Of a DNA stretch of 64,000 nt, positions 52,075 to 61,588 are shown in pieces. The notes below the pieces were generated by a model that saw only the letters and a program-made list of their open reading frames with translations, did no database searches and was not told the DNA's origin. Positions within the stretch are counted from its first letter, which is position 1. Each line of letters opens with the position of its first letter. Source of the stretch: Paraburkholderia sp. IMGN_8 (lineage in GTDB: Bacteria; Pseudomonadota; Gammaproteobacteria; Burkholderiales; Burkholderiaceae). The position numbers and the translations under genes were made by a program. The stretch lies in contig NZ_CP150900.1 of NCBI RefSeq assembly GCF_038050405.1, positions 868,001-932,000 of the forward strand, given 5' to 3'.

Positions 52075-53232
52075 TCAATTCGAAGTAGGTTGAGGTGCGG
52101 GTCCGGGCTCGGCTTCGGGGGCGGGACGAGGCACGAAGCGCGCGAGAATCCGCAGATCTTCGCCGATCCGGTCGACCGCATGGAAGTTCAGTTGCACGCG
52201 GCCCTCGAGCGTGTCGGGCGCGAGCAGATTGAACATGCTCATCGAGTCCGCGCCGAGCAGACTTGGGGCGAGATAAACCAGCAGTTCGTCGACACAGCCT
52301 TCGCGCAACAGCGAGCCGTTCAGCTTGTAGCCCGCCTCGACATGCAGTTCGTTGACGCTGCGTTCGCCGAGTACTTTCAGCATCGCGGGCAGGTCGACCT
52401 TGCCGGCCGCATTTGCCAGTTGCACGATCTCCGCGCCGCGATCGCGCAGCGCGTTAGCGCGTTCGGTATGACGCTGATCGAGATTGCCGCAGAAGATCAA
52501 GGTCGGCGCGCCCGCCAGAATCTGCGCTTCAGGCGGCACGTCGAGCTGGCTGTCGATCAGGATGCGTTGCGGCTGGCGCGGCGTGTCGACGGCGCGCACG
52601 GTCATGCGCGGATCGTCTCCCCTGACGGTGCCGATTCCGGTCAGAATCGCCGACGCACGGGCGCGCCACGCGTGACCGTCGGCGCGCGCCGCTTCGCCGG
52701 TAATCCATTGACTGGCGCCCGACGGCAAACCGGTGCGGCCGTCCAGCGACGCCGCCACTTTCATGCGTACCCACGGGCGGCCGCGCGTCATGCGCGACAC
52801 GAAGCCGATGTTCAGTTCGTGCGCTTCGTTGGCGAGCAGCCCGCAACGCACTTCGATGCCGACGTCACGCAGCATGGCGAGACCGCGCCCGGAGACCTGC
52901 GGATTCGGGTCTTCCATCGCCGCGACCACGCGCTCGACCTGCGCGTCGATCAACGCATTCGCGCACGGCGGCGTGCGGCCGAAGTGGCTGCACGGCTCGA
53001 GCGTCACGTAGGCCGTCGCGCCGCGCAGGTCATGGCCGCGCGAACGCGCGTCTTTCAACGCGCGAACCTCGGCGTGGTCCTGGCCGGCCGGTTGCGTAAA
53101 GCCTTCGCCGATCACTTCGCCGTTCTTGACCAGCACGCAACCGACGCGCGGATTCGGGTCGGTCGTGTACATACCGCGCTTGGCCAACGCGAGCGCGCGT
53201 TCCATATGGACGAAATCGGTTTGCGAAAACAT
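52075..53232 (-). CDS. ribD: bifunctional pyrimidine deaminase/reductase RibD
   Basis: 385 aa. The N-terminal deaminase has HAEV (in QDHAEVRALKDA) and PCSHFGRTPPCANALI zinc ligands. The C-terminal reductase begins at RPWVRMKVAASLDGRTGLPSG. Converts the product of GTP cyclohydrolase II in two steps. Slightly longer than usual because of a Pro-rich tail. Between hemL and ribE. Confidence 0.96.
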   Translation of the reverse strand: MFSQTDFVHMERALALAKRGMYTTDPNPRVGCVLVKNGEVIGEGFTQPAGQDHAEVRALKDARSRGHDLRGATAYVTLEPCSHFGRTPPCANALIDAQVERVVAAMEDPNPQVSGRGLAMLRDVGIEVRCGLLANEAHELNIGFVSRMTRGRPWVRMKVAASLDGRTGLPSGASQWITGEAARADGHAWRARASAILTGIGTVRGDDPRMTVRAVDTPRQPQRILIDSQLDVPPEAQILAGAPTLIFCGNLDQRHTERANALRDRGAEIVQLANAAGKVDLPAMLKVLGERSVNELHVEAGYKLNGSLLREGCVDELLVYLAPSLLGADSMSMFNLLAPDTLEGRVQLNFHAVDRIGEDLRILARFVPRPAPEAEPGPAPQPTSN

Positions 53233-53304
53233 CGGAGTCCGGTCGGGTATGGTGGCTAGGCTGCGTCGTTGAGTGTCGGGTTCGCGTTCGTGTTGTCGCC
53301 GGTC

Positions 53305-54588
53305 TCAGGCCGCAAGCGCGGCGAACGCGCCACGCGCTGCGTCGATCGTGGCGTCGACGATCGCGTCGTCGTGCGCGATCGACACGAAGCCGGCTTCATA
53401 TGCCGACGGCGCGAAGTACACGCCAGCGTCGAGCATCTTGTGGAAGAACGCATTGAAGCGCGGCACGTCGCTCTTCGTGACTTCGGCGAAGCTGGTCGGG
53501 ATCGACTCGGTGAAGTACAGGCCGAACATGCCGCCGAGCGAATCAGCCGCGAACGGCACCTTCGCCTCGCGCGCGACATTCGCCAGACCTTGCACGAGAC
53601 GCGTGGTGCGCGCGGCGAGCGTGTCATAGAAGCCCGGCGCCTGAATCAGTTGCAGCGTTTTCAGGCCCGCGGCCACCGCGATCGGATTACCCGATAGCGT
53701 GCCCGCCTGGTAGACGCCACCGAGCGGCGCAAGGTGAGCCATGATGTCGCGCCGTCCGCCGAAGGCTGCCGCCGGCATGCCGCCGCCGATTACCTTGCCG
53801 AGACACGTGAGATCAGGCGTGATGCCGTAGACCTCTTGCGCGCCACCCAGGGCGACGCGGAAACCGCACATCACTTCGTCGAAAATCAGCACCGAGCCGT
53901 ACTGGGTGCACAGACGCCGCAATGCTTGCAGGAATTCGGGCGTGGCGCGCACAAGGTTCATGTTGCCCGCGACCGGTTCGACGATCACCGACGCGATCTC
54001 GTTGCCGAACGCCTTGAACGCTTCTTCGAGTTCGGCGACGTTGTTGTATTCGAGCACCGTGGTGTGCCTGGCGATATCGGCCGGCACGCCGGCTGACGTC
54101 GGATTGCCGAACGTGAGCAGGCCCGAGCCGGCTTTGACGAGCAAACTATCCGCGTGGCCGTGATAGCAGCCTTCGAACTTGACGATGCGGCTGCGGTTCG
54201 TGAAGCCGCGCGCGAGACGCAGCGCGCTCATGGTCGCTTCAGTGCCGCTCGATACCATGCGGACCTGCTCGATCGACGGCACCAGTTTGCAGATTTCTTC
54301 GGCGATTTCCACTTCCGATTCGGTCGGGGCGCCGAAGGAGAAGCCGTTCACCAGCGCACGCTGGACCGCTTCGAGTACTTCCGGGTGGACGTGGCCGAGG
54401 ATCATCGGGCCCCACGAGCCGATGTAGTCGATATAGCGGGTTTTGTCGGCGTCCCAGAAGTAGGGGCCTTCGGCGCGTTCGATGAAGCGGGGGGTGCCGC
54501 CTACTGAGCGGAATGCTCTTACCGGCGAGTTCACGCCGCCTGGGATGGTGCGCTGCGCGCGGTCGAAGAGGGTCTGGTTTTTGGACAT
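53305..54588 (-). CDS. hemL: glutamate-1-semialdehyde 2,1-aminomutase
   Basis: 427 aa PLP enzyme making 5-aminolevulinate from glutamate-1-semialdehyde (C5 haem pathway). Landmarks: [56 protein letters not shown] and the Schiff-base Lys in [21 protein letters not shown] 54588 ([11 protein letters not shown]); the upstream open frame is low-complexity. First gene of a probable hemL-ribD-ribE run. Confidence 0.96.
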   Translation of the reverse strand: MSKNQTLFDRAQRTIPGGVNSPVRAFRSVGGTPRFIERAEGPYFWDADKTRYIDYIGSWGPMILGHVHPEVLEAVQRALVNGFSFGAPTESEVEIAEEICKLVPSIEQVRMVSSGTEATMSALRLARGFTNRSRIVKFEGCYHGHADSLLVKAGSGLLTFGNPTSAGVPADIARHTTVLEYNNVAELEEAFKAFGNEIASVIVEPVAGNMNLVRATPEFLQALRRLCTQYGSVLIFDEVMCGFRVALGGAQEVYGITPDLTCLGKVIGGGMPAAAFGGRRDIMAHLAPLGGVYQAGTLSGNPIAVAAGLKTLQLIQAPGFYDTLAARTTRLVQGLANVAREAKVPFAADSLGGMFGLYFTESIPTSFAEVTKSDVPRFNAFFHKMLDAGVYFAPSAYEAGFVSIAHDDAIVDATIDAARGAFAALAA

Positions 54589-55085
54589 GGGTGGTGGCGA
54601 TGCCTTTGGACTCGGGATAGCGCAGCGGCGCGGGAGGATGGGGCTTTTCGCTTCGCGCAGGGCTGGGGTTGGTGGGGAAATTGTACCGGAGTCAGCGTGA
54701 AGAGGTTTTGTGTTTGCCCCTCCGGGGTGGGGGGCTGTTTCCTGTGCTTTTTCTTGATTTTCTCTGCCTTCGCAGCGCTTTATCTCTGTTTGCCTGCGGC
54801 GTTGCCTTTCCTTGCTTTGATATTGGTTTATTAGTGTTGCCCCTGTGCGGGGCGGCACCTACTTTTCTTTGCCTGCCGCAAAGAAAAGTAGGCAAAAGAA
54901 AGCGGCTCAAACCGCTAATGCTAAGCGGGTTCCTCGCGCAGTCACGGTAGTGGAACATCTGGAATCCGTGCCCTCGCACACTCCGCGCTGGTGACAAGGC
55001 AGTCATACTTCCGGCGGCGCTGCGCGCGCCGCAGCGGTACTTCATAAACCATCGGTCGGCTGGCCTTGCTGCCGCTTGCCGTCGA
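54589..55085. other. hemL upstream region with Burkholderia-type repeat
   Basis: 497 bp without a supported gene. It contains a long palindrome at 54858-54892 (listed separately), followed by a segment to about 55050 that looks like a dispersed repeat body (AAGAAAGCGGCTCAAACCGC; GGTGACAAGGCAGTCATAC). The hemL promoter must lie here but was not fixed. Confidence 0.5.
54858..54892. repeat. dispersed palindromic repeat
   Basis: CCTACTTTTCTTT (54858-54870), loop GCCTGCCGC, AAAGAAAAGTAGG (54880-54892): 13-bp perfect arms. I recall closely similar palindromes occurring in many copies between genes of Burkholderia and Paraburkholderia. Confidence 0.7.
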
Positions 55086-55670
55086 TCAGGTCTTGCGCGT
55101 TTGTTTCGTCGCCGGCGCTTTGAGCCTTGGCTCGGTGTGGCTTTTCGCCGCGGTCTTCTCGGCCGCTGCCGCGTGGGCCGTTGCCTTGCTTGAGCGCGTG
55201 GGTCCCGTCGGGGCGTCGAGCTTCGGTGGTTTGCGCTTGCCGGTTAGCTCGGCCCAGCGCTTTTCCAGCGCACCTTCAGCGATTGGCTTGATGACCGTGC
55301 CTGAGCTCTGTGCGTCCCACGTCTGTACCGAAAACGGATGCGTGCGCAACATCTCGCGCGGGATTACAACCCCCTCGTGTGCGTCGACAAGCCAGTCGTA
55401 CACGAAGTCGATGCATAAGCGGTAGCCACGTCTGGTCGCCGGGTCGGGGACCTCGTACGGGGCTCGCGTCACATAGCCGGAGCCGAAGACGCCCTTGGGT
55501 TCCTGGGCGACGCGGTGCAGGAACACGCGGTCGCCAGGCAGGATGCCGCGCGCAAACCCGCAACCCCACACGTCCGCTACCGCTACGCCCGCGGCGACAC
55601 GCTTCGCCACGTCAGGTAACTCGGGCCACGGCCATTTCTTGGGGCTCCAGATCAGCAGGAATGCAGTCAT
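55086..55670 (-). CDS. EVE-like (PUA-superfamily) domain protein
   Basis: 194 aa. The N-terminal 150 residues, FLLIWSPKKWPWPELPDVAK then DVWGCGFARGILPGDRVFLH, HRVAQEPKGVFGSGYV and FSVQTWDAQSSG, look like an EVE/PUA-type domain that reads modified bases in DNA or RNA. The C-terminal about 45 residues are a Lys/Ala/Thr-rich basic tail. ATG 55670; the upstream open frame overlaps the divergent MFS gene promoter. Domain call by eye. Confidence 0.7.
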   Translation of the reverse strand: MTAFLLIWSPKKWPWPELPDVAKRVAAGVAVADVWGCGFARGILPGDRVFLHRVAQEPKGVFGSGYVTRAPYEVPDPATRRGYRLCIDFVYDWLVDAHEGVVIPREMLRTHPFSVQTWDAQSSGTVIKPIAEGALEKRWAELTGKRKPPKLDAPTGPTRSSKATAHAAAAEKTAAKSHTEPRLKAPATKQTRKT

Positions 55671-55917
55671 GACAAGGTCGGGAGAAAGCGATGAGGAAGG
55701 CGCAACGGCGCACGTTTGCATTGCGCAAGAATCGTTCAGGCGGCAGCTTAACCAATCGGCGCCGTGCTTGTCGCAGCGCTCGGACGTCCCGCTCGATGGC
55801 GCCGGGACAAGGTGAACGTTGTATCCGTCGCGTACAATTGACGCCGTCAAGCTGCTGTTTTCCCCGTTTCATCGTGTTTCGCTGCCAATGACGGCGGAGC
55901 GCTTCATCTGGATTCCC

Positions 55918-57138
55918 ATGTCTCACGTCACCAGACGCCGGCCCGATGGCCGGCTGATTCTGTTGCTCGGCGCGCTTGCCGCGTGCGGGCCGATTTCCAT
56001 CGACATGTATCTGCCCAGTCTGCCGACCATTGCACAGGCCTTCGCGGTGGGCACCGGTACCGCGCAGACGACGCTCACCAGTTTCATGTTCGGTTTTTCG
56101 ATCGGCATGCTGCTGTACGGTCCGCTGTCGGATACGTACGGTCGACGCCCCGTGCTGCTCGGCGGCATCGTCATGTATGCATTGGCGAGCGTCGCGTGCG
56201 CGCTGTCGTTCTCGATCGGGTCGCTAGTGATGTTCCGTTTCGTGCAGGCGCTGGGCGCGGGCGCGGCCTCGGTGCTGGCGCGTGCGATTGCCCGCGATGC
56301 GCACGGGCCGTCCGACGCCGCGCGCGTGCTGTCGATGCTCGCCATCGTGACGTCGATCGGGCCGTTACTCGCGCCGCTGATCGGCGGGCAGTTGCTGCTG
56401 CTCGGCGGCTGGCGCGTGGTCTTTGCCGTCCTGACACTGTTCGGTGCGGTGTGCGCCGTCACCGCGTTCCTCAAGGTGCCGGAAACGTGGCCGCGCGAAA
56501 AGCGTGCACAGTCGGCGTTGCTGCAATCGTTCGGCGCCTACGGCAAGTTACTGCGCGATCCGGTCGCGTGGGGGCATATGCTGTGCGGCGGAATGGCGTT
56601 CGCATCGATGTTCGCCTACATCACGGCGACGCCGTTCGTGTACATCGAGTACTTCCATGTGTCGGCACAGCATTACGGATTTCTGTTCGCGCTGAATATC
56701 GTCGGCATCATGTTCGGCAACTTGATGAATACCCGTCTGGTCGGCCGGCTCGGCTCGCTGCCGATCATTTCGTTTGCGGCTACCGTCAGTTGCGTCGGCT
56801 CGTTGTTTGTCTGTCTCGTGTCGTTGACCGGCTGGGGCGGCTTGTGGTCGATCGTGTTCGGCCTGTTCTTTGTGGTCGGCGTGGTGGGGCTGCTGTCCGC
56901 CAATTGCACCACCGATCTGATGCATCGCTATCCGATGAATGCCGGTGCAGCGGCCGCCGTGTTCGGCGCGGTGCAGTTGGCGCTTGGCGCGCTGTCGAGT
57001 CTGGCCGTTGGGCTCTGGCAGGACGGCTCGCCCAAGGGGATGGGCATCGTGATCGGCGTCGCGGGCACGCTGTGTTACGTCGGCCGGATTCTGGTGGTCA
57101 AGTGGCACGGAAAGAAAGTGCCCGTGGTTGCTGCTTGA
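55918..57138 (+). CDS. Bcr/CflA-family multidrug efflux MFS transporter
   Basis: 406 aa with 12 hydrophobic segments. GALAACGPISIDMYLPSLPTI is diagnostic of the Bcr/CflA subfamily; GPLSDTYGRRPVLLGG is MFS motif A and RFVQALGAGAASVLARAIARD is motif C-like. Exports drugs or metabolites by proton antiport. ATG 55918 is preferred; an in-frame ATG at 55888 would add 10 residues. Confidence 0.92.
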   Translation: MSHVTRRRPDGRLILLLGALAACGPISIDMYLPSLPTIAQAFAVGTGTAQTTLTSFMFGFSIGMLLYGPLSDTYGRRPVLLGGIVMYALASVACALSFSIGSLVMFRFVQALGAGAASVLARAIARDAHGPSDAARVLSMLAIVTSIGPLLAPLIGGQLLLLGGWRVVFAVLTLFGAVCAVTAFLKVPETWPREKRAQSALLQSFGAYGKLLRDPVAWGHMLCGGMAFASMFAYITATPFVYIEYFHVSAQHYGFLFALNIVGIMFGNLMNTRLVGRLGSLPIISFAATVSCVGSLFVCLVSLTGWGGLWSIVFGLFFVVGVVGLLSANCTTDLMHRYPMNAGAAAAVFGAVQLALGALSSLAVGLWQDGSPKGMGIVIGVAGTLCYVGRILVVKWHGKKVPVVAA

Positions 57139-57331
57139 TGGCGCCCTACTCGGCGGCGGCGATCTCGTTTGCCTGAATGGAACCGCGCAACGGCTGCTGA
57201 ACCTGCACGCAGCGAGCTGCTGCCAGCCCGCCCTGCGTGTACTACGGAAAACACCAGGTGTTGCGTGCGCGCGACCGTGCGGTTCAATTTGCGTTGCTAT
57301 GATGGAGACACTGTTCCTCGGAGCGGCAATC

Positions 57332-57562
57332 ATGGCGATCAGAGATTTGATGAACGGCGAACGGCAACATGCTGCCTTCGCCGAAGCGCAGAAGCTGGCA
57401 GACAGCGGCGCATATCACGATTACACGGACATCGAATATGTCTTGCGCTTTGATTACGGTTTGTCTGATGTATCGACACTGCTCGATAGTCAATTGATGC
57501 ACCGTGACCTGAATCGCCGTTGCGCGGACGCGCGCGAAAAGCTGGATCTGCTTAGCGTTTGA
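57332..57562 (+). CDS. small hypothetical protein
   Basis: 76 aa, helical (MAIRDLMNGERQHAAFAEAQ; YHDYTDIEYVLRFDYGLSDV). GGAG lies 8 nt before ATG 57332; in-frame ATGs at 57299 and 57302 lack such a site. Not recognised. Single gene between the MFS pump and ridA. Confidence 0.65.
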   Translation: MAIRDLMNGERQHAAFAEAQKLADSGAYHDYTDIEYVLRFDYGLSDVSTLLDSQLMHRDLNRRCADAREKLDLLSV

Positions 57563-57743
57563 CGCGTGCGGCGCGTGGTTTGGACGGGTTTGTTCGGTGA
57601 CTCGCGCGAGGCGCTGCATTGTCCGCAGCGGTAAAGTCTCGCCTGACGCCTTCATTGCTTTTGCGAAAGATGCGCGGCCGCGTCGGTAAGTCGCGTGGAG
57701 CGACATGCGCATAGCCACGCGCTGTCACCTTTGGAGCTGTTTC

Positions 57744-58157
57744 ATGGCTGGTACCCAGCACGGCACGCATCTGCCGCACACGGATAACCCCGCTGGTCTC
57801 GCGAAGCCGGGCGGCCACTATAGCCACGTCGCGATCGCAAATGGATTTGTGTTCGTCTCAGGACAGTTGCCGATCGACGCGCAGGGTGAGAAGCTCTCCG
57901 GTGCTACGTTCGAGGTCCAGGCCGAACAGGTGCTGGCTAATGTGCAGGCTGCGCTCGAAGGAGCGGGCAGCAGCATCGCGCAACTGGTGCAGGTGCGGGT
58001 CTATATCGTCGATGTCGAGCACTGGGCGAGCTTCAATCAGATCTACGCGCGCTGGGCAGGCGAAGCACGGCCGGCGCGTGCGGTCGTGCCGGTCCCCCAA
58101 TTGCATTACGGCTTGAAGATCGAGGTCGAGGCGACTGCGCTGGCAGGAAGCCGATGA
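57744..58157 (+). CDS. RidA/YjgF-family enamine/imine deaminase
   Basis: 137 aa. AIANGFVFVSGQLPIDAQGE, QAEQVLANVQAALEGAGSSI, VQVRVYIVDVEHWASFN and the C-terminal RAVVPVPQLHYGLKIEVEAT with the substrate-binding Arg. It hydrolyses reactive enamines/imines produced by PLP enzymes. GGAG upstream of ATG 57744. Overlaps the next gene by 4 bp. Confidence 0.92.
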   Translation: MAGTQHGTHLPHTDNPAGLAKPGGHYSHVAIANGFVFVSGQLPIDAQGEKLSGATFEVQAEQVLANVQAALEGAGSSIAQLVQVRVYIVDVEHWASFNQIYARWAGEARPARAVVPVPQLHYGLKIEVEATALAGSR

Positions 58158-58486
58158 GGCGACTGCTCGCATGGTTTGCTGCCCAACGCTGGCGGCTCTC
58201 GCTGTCTCACTGCGTTGAAGGGCTGCTGATTCAAATCCCGCTCGGCCTGCTGTTCGATTTCCGCGTCGGCGCGCTGGCCGTGGTCGTTTGGTACTGGTCA
58301 CGCAAGAAGTTAGAGATGGAAAGCGCGACCAAGGCGCCAGGCGCATCCGACACTACGGTCTGGGCGGTCGGATGGTTTCCGTGGCAGTGGGATAGGTATA
58401 AGGTGCTCGACGTAGTGCTGCCGGCGTTGTCCTCGAGCGCGATTGCGTACGTGGCGGTGACCTATCGTGGCATCGCAGGGCGCTGA
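58154..58486 (+). CDS. small membrane protein
   Basis: 110 aa with two or three hydrophobic segments (IQIPLGLLFDFRVGALAVVVWYW; VLDVVLPALSSSAIAYVAVTY) and two Trp-rich loops. Family unknown. The start overlaps the ridA-like stop (ATGA), so it is translationally coupled to it. Confidence 0.72.
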   Translation: MRRLLAWFAAQRWRLSLSHCVEGLLIQIPLGLLFDFRVGALAVVVWYWSRKKLEMESATKAPGASDTTVWAVGWFPWQWDRYKVLDVVLPALSSSAIAYVAVTYRGIAGR

Positions 58487-58575
58487 CCAGGACTGTCAAC
58501 CGTGATCGTGCAACGGAGGTGCCCGCGGCAGATGCCGATGACTCGGTATTGGCGGGTTCTTTGCCGGGCACAAAT

Positions 58576-58599
58576 GAAAAACGGGCCGAAAGGCCCGTC
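58576..58599 (-). terminator. terminator of tRNA-Ser
   Basis: ACGGGCC (58581-58587), loop GAAA, GGCCCGT (58592-58598). On the minus strand a T-run (complement of AAAAA) follows. It lies just past the tRNA-Ser 3' end and may also serve the converging gene. Confidence 0.85.
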
Positions 58600-58612
58600 T
58601 TCACTGATTGTC

Positions 58613-58702
58613 TGGCGGAGGCGGTGAGATTCGAACTCACGGAAGGATCACTCCTTCGCCGGTTTTCAAGACCGGTGCCTTAAACCACTCGGCCACACCT
58701 CC
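58613..58702 (-). tRNA. tRNA-Ser(UGA)
   Basis: 90-nt class II tRNA on the minus strand. Acceptor stem GGAGGTG/CGCCTCC, anticodon stem CCGGT/ACCGG with loop CTTGAAA (anticodon TGA), long variable arm (GAAGGAGTGATCCTTC), T-arm GAGTTCGAATCTC, encoded CCA at 58613-58615. Decodes UCA and UCG. Confidence 0.97.
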
Positions 58703-58757
58703 AAGCCGGAAATTGTAACCTGAAAAATCCCCGCTGCGTCGTTTGGAAGATCCGCAA

Positions 58758-59987
58758 TCACTGCGGATCTTTCAGAAACAACGCCTGCAGATCGTTCAGA
58801 AAGGCCTGACCGAGCGGCGTCGGTGCGATCTTTTCGTGATCGCGCGTAATCAGCTTGCGCCGTTCCGCCTCCTGCAAAGCCGGCTCGATCGACGTCATCG
58901 GCAGCCCCGTGCGCTCGATAAACCGATGCACCGGAAACCCTTCCACCAGCCGCAGCGCGTTCAGCATGAACTCGAACGGCAGATCGCGCGGCCCGACCTC
59001 GTGTTCTTCCTGCACCGCCGTGCCGGCCTTGGCCTGCTCGATGAAGGTGGTCGGATGCTTGTAGCGCGCCTGACGCAGCACGCGGTTCGGAAACGACAGT
59101 TTGGTATGCGCGCCAGCCCCAATGCCGAGATAGTCGCCGAAGCGCCAGTAGTTCAGATTGTGCCTGCTTTGCCGGTGCGGCTGCGCATACGCCGATACCT
59201 CGTAGCGGGTGTAACCGGCCGCCGTCGTACGCTCGTGAATCCAGTCCTGCATGTCGGCGGAGGCGTCGTCGTCGGGCAGCGCGGGCGGGAATTTCGCAAA
59301 CAGCGTGTTCGGCTCGAGCGTCAGGTGATACAGCGACAAGTGCGGCGGCGCGAACGACAACGCCGTTTCAACGTCGGCCTGACATTCGGCAAGCGTCTGC
59401 TGCGGCAGCGCGAACATCAGGTCGAGATTGAAGTTGTCGAAAGTGGTCGCTGCCACTTCGACTGCATGGCTTGCTTGCGTCGCGTCGTGAATCCGGCCGA
59501 GCGCTTTCAGGTGCGCCTCGTTGAAACTCTGGATGCCCACCGACAATCGATTCACACCGCTCGCGCGAAACTGCGCGAACTTCGCCGCTTCGAAGGTGCC
59601 GGGATTGGCCTCGAGCGTGATTTCCGCGTCGGCATCGAGCGGCAACAGCGCGCGCACGTCGGACAGCATCCGGTCGAGCCCGGCCGCCGACAGCAAGCTG
59701 GGCGTGCCGCCGCCGATGAACACCGTATGCACCTGACGGCCCCACACGAGCGGCAAGGCCATCTCGAGATCGGCGCGCAACGCATCGAGGTATTCGGTCT
59801 CGGGAAACGTGTCGCCTTTCCACTCGTGCGAATTGAAATCGCAATACGGGCACTTGCGCACACACCACGGAAAATGCACGTACAGCGCCAATGGAGGCAG
59901 CGACGTCAGACGAATGCTGCCCGGCGACGTAAATGCCTTGATGACGCCATTGCCGATATCGGCAGGGGCCGGTTTGATCGGAATCAC
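58758..59987 (-). CDS. hemW: radical SAM haem chaperone HemW
   Basis: 409 aa. C42-x3-C46-x2-C49 (WCVRKCPYCDF) holds the 4Fe-4S cluster; GGGTPSLL and SVGIQSFNEAHLK follow. It lacks the N-terminal YTSYPTA region of HemN, which places it in HemW: haem binding and insertion into respiratory proteins. ATG 59987 overlaps the rdgB stop by 4 bp (operon rph-rdgB-hemW). Confidence 0.94.
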   Translation of the reverse strand: MIPIKPAPADIGNGVIKAFTSPGSIRLTSLPPLALYVHFPWCVRKCPYCDFNSHEWKGDTFPETEYLDALRADLEMALPLVWGRQVHTVFIGGGTPSLLSAAGLDRMLSDVRALLPLDADAEITLEANPGTFEAAKFAQFRASGVNRLSVGIQSFNEAHLKALGRIHDATQASHAVEVAATTFDNFNLDLMFALPQQTLAECQADVETALSFAPPHLSLYHLTLEPNTLFAKFPPALPDDDASADMQDWIHERTTAAGYTRYEVSAYAQPHRQSRHNLNYWRFGDYLGIGAGAHTKLSFPNRVLRQARYKHPTTFIEQAKAGTAVQEEHEVGPRDLPFEFMLNALRLVEGFPVHRFIERTGLPMTSIEPALQEAERRKLITRDHEKIAPTPLGQAFLNDLQALFLKDPQ

Positions 59988-60631
59988 GCTTCCTCCGTCA
60001 AACGCGCGAGCAGATGCCGCAAAGCAATCGCGCGATGGCTGCTGGCGTTTTTCACTGAGGGTTCGAGCTCAGCGGCGCTCGCGTTCAGCGACGGCAAGAA
60101 AAAGTGCGGGTCGTAGCCGAAGCCGTTGGCGCCACGCGGCGTATCGAGAATCTCGCCTTGCCAGCGGCCTTCGGCGATCAACGGTTCGGGATCGTCCGCA
60201 TGACGCACCAGCGCCAGCACGCAGTAGTAGTAGGCGCGGCGATCGGCCTCGCCTTGCAGCGCCGAGACGAGGCGCGCGTTATTCGCCGCGTCGCTTTTCT
60301 CGCCGCCGGCAAGCTGTGCGTAACGCGCCGAATAAACGCCCGGCGCGCCGCGCAGCGCGTGCACGCACAGGCCGGAATCGTCGGCAAGTGCGGGCAGGCC
60401 GGTGAGCTTCGCCGCATGACGCGCCTTGGCCAGCGCGTTTTCGACGAAGGTTGGATGCGGCTCGTCCGCCTCGGGCACGTTCAACACGCCTTGCGGAATC
60501 AGCTCGATGCTGGCCGCGCCGAGCAGCGCCGCGAACTCGCGCAGCTTGCCCGCGTTGTTCGACGCCAGCACGACTTTCCGCAACGGTGAGCCTGAAGCAA
60601 CGCCGCCGTTGGTTTGATGAACCTCACTCAC
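59984..60631 (-). CDS. rdgB: XTP/dITP diphosphatase RdgB
   Basis: 215 aa house-cleaning nucleotidase removing ITP, dITP and [17 protein letters not shown] at the N-terminus, [31 protein letters not shown] and [11 protein letters not shown] are the family landmarks. Overlaps rph by 8 bp and hemW by 4 bp. Confidence 0.95.
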   Translation of the reverse strand: MSEVHQTNGGVASGSPLRKVVLASNNAGKLREFAALLGAASIELIPQGVLNVPEADEPHPTFVENALAKARHAAKLTGLPALADDSGLCVHALRGAPGVYSARYAQLAGGEKSDAANNARLVSALQGEADRRAYYYCVLALVRHADDPEPLIAEGRWQGEILDTPRGANGFGYDPHFFLPSLNASAAELEPSVKNASSHRAIALRHLLARLTEEA

Positions 60632-61364
60632 CCTTGTGCTCCAACGCTGCCTTCTGCTTCGCGATCAGCGTGTTGATGCCGTCGCTCGCGAGATCGAGCA
60701 GCGAATTCATTTCGTCGCGCGAGAACGGCACGCCTTCGGCGGTGCCCTGAATTTCGACAAAACCGCCGGCGCCTGTCATCACGACGTTCATGTCGGTGTC
60801 GCATTGCGAGTCTTCGTCGTAGTCGAGATCGAGCACCGGCAGACCGTCGTACACGCCGACCGAAATCGCCGCGACGTAATCGCTGATCGGCGAACTCTCG
60901 ATGCGGCCGGCCGCCAGCAGTTTCGACACGGCGTCATGCGCGGCGACGAACGCGCCGGTGATGGCGGCGGTGCGTGTGCCGCCATCGGCCTGGATTACGT
61001 CGCAGTCGATATGCAGCGTGCGCGCACCGAGCTTCTCGAGATCGAACACCGAGCGCAACGCGCGGCCGATCAAGCGCTGGATTTCCTGCGTGCGACCGGT
61101 CTGTTTGCCGCGCGCCGCTTCGCGGTCGCTGCGCGTGTGAGTGGCGCGCGGCAGCATGCCGTATTCGGCGGTCAGCCAGCCCTGACCGCGATCGCGCAGG
61201 AACGACGGCACCGTTTCAGCGATGCTGGCCGTGCAGATGACCTTGGTGTCGCCGAATTCGACCAGCACCGAGCCCTCCGCATGCTTCGTGTAGTGGCGCG
61301 TGATGCGCACGTCGCGCAGCTGATCGGCCTGGCGGCCGCTGGGGCGTTGAGTGTCGTTGGTCAT
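60624..61364 (-). CDS. rph: ribonuclease PH
   Basis: 246 aa phosphorolytic 3'-5' exoribonuclease trimming tRNA 3' ends. [36 protein letters not shown], and [20 protein letters not shown] carry the phosphate- and metal-binding residues. ATG 61364; the 41-codon open extension lacks similarity. Divergent from yicC. Confidence 0.96.
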   Translation of the reverse strand: MTNDTQRPSGRQADQLRDVRITRHYTKHAEGSVLVEFGDTKVICTASIAETVPSFLRDRGQGWLTAEYGMLPRATHTRSDREAARGKQTGRTQEIQRLIGRALRSVFDLEKLGARTLHIDCDVIQADGGTRTAAITGAFVAAHDAVSKLLAAGRIESSPISDYVAAISVGVYDGLPVLDLDYDEDSQCDTDMNVVMTGAGGFVEIQGTAEGVPFSRDEMNSLLDLASDGINTLIAKQKAALEHKGE

Positions 61365-61588
61365 GTTGGGAATGGTCTGGAACAAAAGCGGGAGGGAAAA
61401 CACAATTTTACCGCCGATCGCGGGGGCGGCCATCCGCCGGGCAACTGCCCGCATGTGCCGGGGCTCCCCAAGGGGTCTTACCGTCAAAAATGGGATAATG
61501 CCGATTCTCCGCCCCGCGTCTCGTACACGCCGGGCGATTCAACTCTACGGCCATCGTCAAACGCGTGGCCACAATCGCGAGAAATACG

